A stretch of DNA of 64,000 nucleotides, taken from assembly GCA_028551475.1 (NCBI GenBank), contig CM052354.1:3641391-3705390 (forward strand), given 5' to 3'. The DNA is from Casuarina equisetifolia. Lineage: Eukaryota > Streptophyta > Magnoliopsida > Fagales > Casuarinaceae. Below, in pieces: positions 55,906-64,000 of this stretch. A program made the position numbers and the translations under genes. The notes under the pieces are model-generated. The model had not been told where the DNA came from. It saw only the letters and a list, made by a program, of their open reading frames with translations, and did no database searches. Numbering within the stretch: the stretch's first letter is position 1; each line of letters opens with the position of its first letter.

Positions 55906-56599
55906 TTATTTAGATTAGTGAGATCAACGAGTATAATTTTATTAAGTACCTTGTTTATAGGAATAAATTTTCCACAATAACAAAAGAAATTATAGTGACA
56001 TACTTCAATCAATACATATTATGATTTCTATAAGTCTAACGTAGAAAATAGGAGTTATATTTTTTTTGAATATGCAAGGACAAGGATAATTTAGGAAAAA
56101 ATATTATCACCTAGTGAATCCAACGTAATATTAGAAGATGAATGAAAAACTATAATAAAAAATCAAAATAATTAAAAGAATAGATTTGTCTGCTAAACGA
56201 CCTAAGATATTTTTTTTTAACTTACATTTAGTGTGATCATTTTAGTATTTAACAGTGTTTAAACTAGAGATAAGTTATTTGATAGTTGGGACTTAGGTTC
56301 ATTAAGGAAGAGCCGAAACTTTGTTTCCATAGAGTGTGTTAAAAAAGAAAAAAAAAAAAAAAAAAAAAGCAATTCTTTTCGGTTTTCTTTATTACAAAAG
56401 CTACTGTCTACGTTCTCCCCTTACCCACTTTATACACCTCTCTGGCTGTCTCAGCCCCTCCCACCTACGGGTAAAACTAAAACTGAACCAAAGTAAATGT
56501 CTTCCCTTTACTTGCCGACGCCATGCCTGCACGAACTCAGTTGCTGGTAAAGGAACGTCACTTCCCTTCCTTAACTTCGCTATTGACAAGCAGATTTCC
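55906..56599. other. Spacer, no gene seen
   Basis: AT-rich; an interrupted A run lies at about 56341-56369. The short open frames on both strands near 56340-56670 have no recognised product. Confidence 0.4.
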
Positions 56600-59500
56600 A
56601 ATGCACTAACTTGTTGTCCTTGTTGTCCTTGTTTTAAAGTTGGATTAAGTTTGTCCTTGTTTTGAGTTATCACTCCTGTGGATGAAAGGAACCAAGTATT
56701 TTAATAGATAAATTGAGTTCATCCCTTAAGATAAAAATAAAAAGTTTGCAGTATATGTCATCATAGGGCAACAAGTGGACATATACACGAACCTATTTGT
56801 AGTTTTGGGTTCTCTTTGACCTTATTCTAATGGATACAAGCTATCACTTTTGTACATTAACAATCGATTTATTAGCAATGAATCCATATTTCAAACTAAA
56901 ACTTCACTTTTGACACTATAATGGTTCAGGTTGTTTGAGAGATAATTTAAGTTCAACCTTCGTAGAGAATGAAATGGCATGAACAAAGCAATTGCTAGTT
57001 ATATTTGAGTTTTGATACATTCTAAAGATATTACAACAAATATAGAGGTATATTTTACGTCAAACATATATCTACATAGATATCAAATTATGTATAGTTT
57101 GCAACAAATAGACACATTTAACTATTTTTCCACACACGGCATGTGAAGATAATTTTGTTCATTGACTTGCCGGTCTTGCAGTGCGATAGCAGAAGTTTGA
57201 ATAGTTTGATAACCAGGGGTCCATATTGTCTGCCCTTTGCACCACAAAAACACATGAAGTGTGAAAAGTTTGATAGATCTATTTTTGCTCTCTTTTCTGT
57301 GCAACAGCAGATTAAGATGTTGAAAAGTTTGCTAGCGTGGGTCCATTTATTATTTTCTTTTCATCACAAGCAAATTTAATTTGGAAAGTCTGATTTATTT
57401 TTTTTTTTTATAAGTATGTACCCAAACTCACACATTGAGGTGTCAAACTTGAAATCTAGAGTTTCAGATAACTTCTACTTTCAACTGAGTCATGTGTTTG
57501 TTGACAAATTATGATGATTTTAATTTTTTTTTTTTTGTATGAATACATCTAAACTCACATATTTGAGTGTTAAACTTAAGGTTAAGAGATTCCAAATTAT
57601 ATTTGCACCTAATTAACTTAAGTGCTTCTCGACAAACCTAGCCGTTGTTGTCTTTTAATGCTTCCGTTCTGTTGTATGACCTTTGTTTTTGTCTTTCCAA
57701 ACTGTCGGCTTCCTCTAGTTATTTGACTTAGGGTGAGACAGCGAGGATCCTTGTTTGTCGTACTTTGTCTCCGTACTAAACTTTAATCGTATGAATGTGT
57801 TTATCTATTTTTTTTAAAAAAAAATTGGAAAGTTTGATTGGGGGATTCCATTTTTTTGCCCACTTTTCATTGCAACAGCAGATGAAGGTGAAAAGTCTGA
57901 CAGCTTTGGGGTCTTTTATAATCGTAATTCGTAAAAAACTGATAAAATGTGAAATTGAAGGTAATTGATGGAATAATTATACAATTAAATCAGCAATTTC
58001 TTTATAATTACATTCAACCACATACCTACCTACCTATGAACTATTTTCACGATGAATCTATTACAACTTCTACTTTCGATGGAATGATCTTTGGCTACTC
58101 ATGTTTTGGCAAGCACAATGCATTGATTAGTTCACAAGTCATTGCAACAAATTGTGTGTCTCATCAAAATAAAATGGAGATTCTTCCAAATTCCTTATGT
58201 GGAGATGTAAATAACTTTATAATTCCTCAATCACCTTTTCATTCCAGTAATTGAGATTTCTTTCACATAATAAGTAGAATTACCAACCTTTTTTTCTTGG
58301 TGATTAATGAATAATTATGTTTTGATTGATCAAAATCATGTTCAAACAACGTGTTTGATAATTTTTTGTTCCATTATGTTGACATTTATCTCAAACTATA
58401 CAATAACTTTTGCAAAATGCATACTTTTTTATCATGTTATTCAAATTTATTATGTAATTTTTAATTCAGTATCATCAACTCAAATGCAGGAAAACACTTG
58501 AGTATTTTGCTTTTGAATTAAATTGTCATTAGTCAATGCATAAAAAACTTATAAAACTAAAAAATAGGAATAAAAGAGAAGGGAAGAAGAAAAGTGAATT
58601 CTTCAAATAGACCTTAATTTATGAATTTTCATTTTGAAAGATTTTTCCCTATATTAGGAGTGTATTTCTTTGTATCATATCCTCAAATTATATGATTTTT
58701 TTTTCAATTTCTTCTAATAAGATTAACGTCAGGACCCTTAAGTGCTACTACTAGTTTAATCATAAAAATTTTGTTCTCTTTCCTATGTAACTATTATGTA
58801 AAGTCATTAACTTTCATTATTAATTTAGGTTAACCTTGATACTATTTTTTTTTTTTTGAGTTACAACAATATTAATAAAAATAAAATAATAGACAGGTCA
58901 AGAATTAAAAATTTACAAATTACTCTATCAACTAAAGTTTTTTGAATCACAATTATAATTTCTCAATTTTTTCTATTACTGCTTATTATTTTCAAAATAT
59001 GAGAAACATAGCAATCTCTAAGATAAAAATTATATAATTGTTTGAAGTCGTGAATATATATATAATATCTCATTCTTTTTCTACTATGAGATTATGTGAT
59101 CTCTCAAATTATTAATTGATTTTTGTTTTCCTTGCTAATGTTTTAATTTTCATGATCAAATCCTTCGTTAGTTCAAAATCTAGAATTGATGTTTGGGATG
59201 CAATATGGTTCTTTTACATGTACAAGTAAGGCCTACAATCTTCTGACAAACTAGTAGTACATAGGGGTGGGGGAACCAGAACTTACGAGCACAGTTCATG
59301 TACTTATTCTTTGATACAAGACTCTTTAACACTTAATTTTGTCATCCAAGCTCAATTTTTTGTCAGCAAAAGATTGGTTATCTTTTTGGAATTAGATTGA
59401 ATCAGACGGTGCTGAGAAATGAGTTTGAAATCTTGATTAAACGAAGAAGGTTCAGCGCTACTGTGTTAGAAAGATTCTTGATGAGTTCCAGTCTCGACAC

Positions 59501-60330
59501 AACAGGCATGGAGTGCTGCGGTTTGCCCTTCGTTGGTTAATGCTTTGAACCGAACTCTGATGGAAGTCATATTGATGCTTGGCTGCACAGTGCATCGCAG
59601 TATTCTGCACACGAGCTGGATATTGATGTTTCCATAGAAGACAGAGGATCTTTCAGACGCCCTTTGCTAGTTTTCAATTGCAGATTCCTTAAGGTGCTTA
59701 AGTTGAATTTGCAGGGAGGTTATCTTGGACTGCCCTTTTCTAGATTCATCTTCCTTCGTGTTTTATCTGTGAAATCTGTTGGATTTCTTCAAAGTTCCTA
59801 TGGGGAATGGGTTTCATATTCTCGTGAGTAGCTGGAGAAGTTAAATCTTGAAGATATTTTTTTTTAATGAATATATGAGTTTATTCATCAAAAAAGAAAG
59901 AAATACAAAAGTTTAGGAACATACCCCAACATCACAATTCATCTAAGAGAAAATAAAATTTAGAATTTTCATACAATAAAACATTCGCTTAAAAGAATTT
60001 AATGTTCCCAAATAGAGATATTCTTCCATGAACTATTCTCTTAATTCTAGTTAACAAAATTAATATATCAACAGTCTTATTTAAACCTTGAAGATATCAA
60101 TGGTATTGACAAGCTAAATCTCACCCATTTGTGTTTTGAATACTTACAATATCTCAAATATGTCTTAATGAGCTCCAGCGGATATGCATTTCATGTCCAA
60201 TGCTTAGGACCTTGTCCCTCAAGTGGCTATGCATTTCATGTCCAATGCTTAAGACCTTGTCTCTCAAGTGGCTCTTCCAAAGAGTTTTGATGTGGTTGGC
60301 CTTCTTCACAAGATCAGACGTTTCTGATTA
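56600..60330. repeat. Segmental duplication, unit 2
   Basis: Partner of 48930-51780. It includes the motif repeats at about 57182, 57300 and 57870 and a second F-box/LRR-like relic at 59390-60330. The relic is interrupted near 59855-60085 by about 230 bp not present in unit 1, and has an internal duplication of ATGCATTTCATGTCCAATGC (60184 and 60227). Confidence 0.75.
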
Positions 60331-60788
60331 CTATTTCTAGTTTTTTTGTTTGCTTCAGTTTCTAATGGTATAAACTAAAGAAATTTTGATTGTTTTTTGC
60401 ATTCTGCCAACGATGTTCTCCTGTTTGTAGTTGAATTGGGCTTATTTTAAATGGTACTCGAAAAGAAAATAAAAGTTGATCAGTTAACCTCAATGTTGCA
60501 GGCCCCATAAGGCAAGAATGTCCACTATCTTTATTCCATTTTGAAGAAGTTTCCTTATATAAAGAACTTGACGATAGGAAGCTTGGGCAAGTTCATTTAT
60601 AGAAATGTGGGTATCACCAAAGTTGTAGCTCTACTCTCTACATCTCTCTTACTCAATATTTCTTGCTTGATATACCATATTGAAGTCATTTATGCATAAG
60701 TAACTGTTCTCATGTTGTTGAACTCAACATTTGTAAGGGAGTTTTGTGATTAAAAGGGTCCTTTAAAACTAATGCATGATGAGGTAAG

Positions 60789-60866
60789 TCCTTTTTTTTT
60801 CTTTTTTTCTTTTTTTCTTTTTTTCTTTTTTTCTTTTTTTCTTTTTTTCTTTTTTTCTTTTTTTCT
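60789..60866. repeat. (TTTTTTTC)n microsatellite
   Basis: An 8-bp unit of seven T and one C repeated about nine times. A simple-sequence repeat of unstable length. Confidence 0.9.
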
Positions 60867-61946
60867 AAATTAGGTAAAGAGGGACTCAAGGTGTCTCAAA
60901 TCCCACCATTTAAGTATAAATTTTCGAGTAGCTCCAATTGAACTATCAAACAAGTGACTATAATGTATATTTCTTGTGTATTTCTTGCATTTTTTATTTT
61001 TGTTTGAGGGGGTGGATTTGGCTTTTGACGTTTCCTTTTTTCTATCCTTAGTTTGGACCCTTATTGAGACTTTTGTTTAACTCAAAGTTTAACGTCAAAG
61101 ATCAAGTTATGCATATTCTCACTTTAAAAGATAGAATTATTTACTCTCAATAACTAAATTATGTAACTAAGGATAACAATTATTTACTCTCCTTTTTTAT
61201 TGAAAAATTAATATTACATCACAAACTTTATAATTGAAATTCCTACTTAACTCATTGTTAAGTTAACTAGCTAAGCAACTTTTATTCTCCTTAGTTATTA
61301 AAACAGTCTCCAAATGACAACACCCACTTAAAATTTCTCAAACCTGAAATTTATAAAAACATGAGAACTTTAATTAATAAGATTACCATTCTAATCCTAA
61401 CCGTAACTTTAATTTCATAGCTAAAAATTTCAAATCACCATTTTTCGCAAGGTCTTTTGAGGAAATAAGTACAACATAATGCTGCATTTGACCTGACTCT
61501 TTTCACTATATAAAATGGCTCATTGACCGAATCCACGGTGCATAGGTTACAAATCGTGCTCACAAATACAGATATTCTCTTTTCCTTTCAAAAAAAGATA
61601 TTAATTGTTGAAGCTGAACAAATCCAGCTTAGCACAGAAAGTCTCTCCACTTGGTTTAACCATTATTGAAACACTACACTGAGCAGGAGCATCTCAGGCT
61701 GCACAACTTGCCGATTAAGATATTCAGCAATAAACTAGAAAGGATTTAAATCACTCCCACCCAACTATCCCATTTGGGATTCGAATCCAAGAAGAAAACA
61801 GAGAGACCTTAGCCATTTGAAGAAGCTGTTACCAATTCGTCTCCTTCTCAAAGATCTTCAGCTTGTAGCACACGAGACATCAACAGATGGCCAAGCCCAG
61901 GCCTCACAATGCACCACCCTCTGGCAGTCAAGCGCGTTTTGAGACA
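60867..61946. other. Spacer and probable 3' UTR of the right-edge gene
   Basis: No gene is recognised. The last 200-300 bases before 61947 are less AT-rich and could be the 3' UTR of the minus-strand gene. Confidence 0.35.
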
Positions 61947-64000
61947 TTACAAGTACTTAACCATTCCACGACCCTCCACACTAAGCTTTGTGGCTTGAAG
62001 CTGCTTCTTCTTCGGTGCCTTCAACTGTTGCAACTTCTTGTTCATCTGCCATAAAGCATATTTAAGTTTAGAAACACCAAAACATAGAATTCCCCGGAGA
62101 CCACAGCCACACACACACACACAACACTTGACCTAAAACATATTGCAACTCCTTCATGAGGAGAAGACGACGAGGGTGTTTAGACTGTTTTCAATACGGA
62201 TCACTCTACAAATTGATCTCATGAATAATTCCACAAATACAAAAGAGATGAGGGGAATGTTTCAACATTATAGTAGTCCCTGATAGAGACAGAGTAATGT
62301 GTATTCCCAACACCTCTCATCGCTAATAACTGTAAAGTTCTAGACTTTTGCGTCATTCACCAACCATTTCGTCAAAACATTAAAGGTACCGAGAAAGGAC
62401 GGACCTTGAGATCTAAAGTTTCTCAAGGGTTTTGGCCATTTAAGGCTTAATTTGAGCAAGAGACAAGGTCAAGTTGCAGTCACCCTCCTTTAGTCCTTCT
62501 CCCCTTGCCTCAAGTGAGGTCAGAAGTCCCAGGTCCCAGAAGAGTGGTACAATCTGTTTCTTTTTGTTATCCATGACAATAATGTTCTCAAACTACTATT
62601 CAGTAAAAGAGGTAGAAGAAGACAATGTTCTCAAGCCACTAAGAAGAGGGGGGAAATTTCACAATAAAATTTCAGCTTTCTCTGGCTCGACTACTACATA
62701 CTTTGGGGTATAGAACCCATCACTTTAAGAGCCCTAATAGAATTAAGCATCACGAATATCTTCACAGGTCACTTGGGAGTGATTCTGGCTTACCAACTGC
62801 GTTCCATCTTAGCTTAAGCTCATGAAACAAAAACATAGTTTACTAATCTAACCCAAATGGCTTAAGACTTAGATGGTATTCATGGGCTTAAAGAGAAGGC
62901 ACAAGTTGTCTACTTTTAGTTCACCAATTTGAACTGTCAAATTCTGAAACCTACTTCAGGATTTTTGGTAACTGTTTAATGCATACGGAATGGGGTCAAT
63001 GGGCCCACACAATCTTTAACCTTTCTTGCAGACAATGGTGATTCATGACCTTAATCGCCTAAAAAATTTAACCAATAATATCTAGCTGCCCCAGAATTTT
63101 AGTAGACAGCAGCTAACCTGAAAAACTAAAACTTTTCAACACCCTCAGGATACAGTTATCCTCTCTTCCTCATTTTCTCCTCATAGAAATCAAGTAGGAA
63201 AAGAAAGCAAATCCATATAAAGTCATTCGAGCTTGACATCAAACTGACAATGTCAACTTACAAAAGAATGAACCCATCTCCTAAAAATAAAGGGAAAAAT
63301 CTCATAATTTTCATATACAAATAACCAATGTTGAAAGAACAGATATAAGGACTTTCCAATGAGATGACCTCTAATTATTGCAGGAGGGCCTACTAAATCT
63401 TCTCTATTGCACCATTCAGCTCATGCATCTCTCAAAAAGCCACTACCCAAGAAGTTAGAACGAGCTAATTCTCCAGCTCTAACTTTGGGGGGGAACATTG
63501 AATTTAAACAACGTTGAAGAACATGCAAAAAGAAAAACAGGCCAAGCACAAGGGTAGAGGCAAAAGGCACAATATAAACTGGGTATCAAAACTCCCCTCC
63601 CAAACCCCAAAGCTCAACCCCCCAACCCTCTTTACCACAACAACAAACTCTGAAAAAGGAGAGAGACAGAGAGAGAGGGAGAGGTTTGGCCCTTCTATTT
63701 TCACTAGCTTAAAGACTTCCAAAATTGATCCATTTTATTGACATGGCAAGGCAAGCAAGCAGGAAAAATGTAATAACTAAACATACCATCAACTAAGATT
63801 TTACCCTATTACTTCTTCAAGATATGATAAAGGAACAACGCAACTCCTATGTGATGAATTATATTCATCTCTCTATTCAACTGACCCGGAATTTTTCCCA
63901 GTGTATTTCCACTTATCTAATTGGAAGTTTCAACAAAGGAAAACCAACCTTCATACGACGCTGATCTTGTACAATTTGTTTTGCACGGGCTCTAACTTCA
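61947..64000 (-). CDS. Unidentified gene, last two visible exons, 5' part beyond right edge
   Basis: A probable last exon, 62045-61947, follows a TTTATGGCAG acceptor. It encodes 32 residues, MNKKLQQLKAPKKKQLQ then a short tail ending GRGMVKYL and a stop. A preceding exon, edge to 63949, encodes EVRARAKQIVQDQRRMK and ends at AAG/GTTGG. The two join in phase 0 across a 1.9-kb intron, though another exon could lie between. The product is very basic and helix-forming, suggesting a coiled-coil or nucleic-acid-binding C-terminus. I do not recognise the family. A second frame of the last exon (acidic, ending SSHKA then stop) is also open, so the frame rests on the assumed junction. An (AC)n run lies in the intron at about 62108-62122. 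Confidence 0.4.

Noticed and set aside
57949..58254. 101-codon plus-strand frame, briefly considered PPR-like
   Set aside because: The corresponding part of unit 1 (near 50640-50770) is not open, and no repeat of 35 residues is present.
60789..60866. Periodic repeat that could be a designed or regulatory array
   Set aside because: It is a plain T7C microsatellite with no flanking structure.
63504..63741. Open frames on both strands near the right edge
   Set aside because: They sit inside the presumed intron of the right-edge gene; the purine-rich stretch makes both strands look open.

Overview
This window is nuclear DNA of a flowering plant, most likely a eudicot and perhaps a woody one. 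It has interrupted genes with consensus GT/AG introns, tandem cysteine-rich receptor-like kinase (CRK, DUF26) genes, a CC-NBS-LRR (CNL) resistance-gene relic, and decayed Ty1/copia, Ty3/gypsy and TRIM retroelements in AT-rich spacers. I cannot name the species from sequence alone.

Layout. 1-16.3 kb is a CRK tandem array on the minus strand. CRK A is cut by the left edge. CRK B (seven exons, 651 residues) and CRK C (seven exons, 680 residues) are both open across all splice junctions. A and B are a recent tandem duplication that includes about 0.9 kb of upstream DNA. Their spacer holds rearranged pieces of a CRK C-type gene and a broken plus-strand CYP96/CYP86-like P450 fragment. 16.7-17.4 kb is the 3' half (exons 7 and 6) of a CRK pseudogene, D.

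17.4-48.2 kb is a roughly 30.8-kb block that splits pseudogene D; its exons 5 and 4 resume at 48.24 kb. Both ends of the block are Ty3/gypsy integrase sequence. The left end runs into a 3' LTR and the right end begins with a 5' LTR plus primer-binding site, so the element looks circularly permuted. Inside are a second gypsy pol relic, an antisense CNL relic, a multi-unit TRIM, two copia gag relics, a CNL pseudogene with about five lesions, and a long inverted repeat on either side of that pseudogene.

48.9-60.3 kb carries two copies of a segmental duplication with an F-box/LRR-like relic. Between them lies CRK pseudogene E: exons 7 to 4 decayed, plus a mostly open exon 1. At 61.9-64.0 kb is the 3' end of an unidentified minus-strand gene that runs off the right edge.

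Functionally, only CRK A (as far as seen), CRK B and CRK C look able to make protein. They would be plasma-membrane receptor kinases with an apoplastic double-DUF26 ectodomain and a cytoplasmic Ser/Thr kinase. The rest is mainly a record of cluster birth-and-death, retroelement activity and one unusual large rearrangement. All homology calls come from reading motifs by eye; no database search or alignment program was run.
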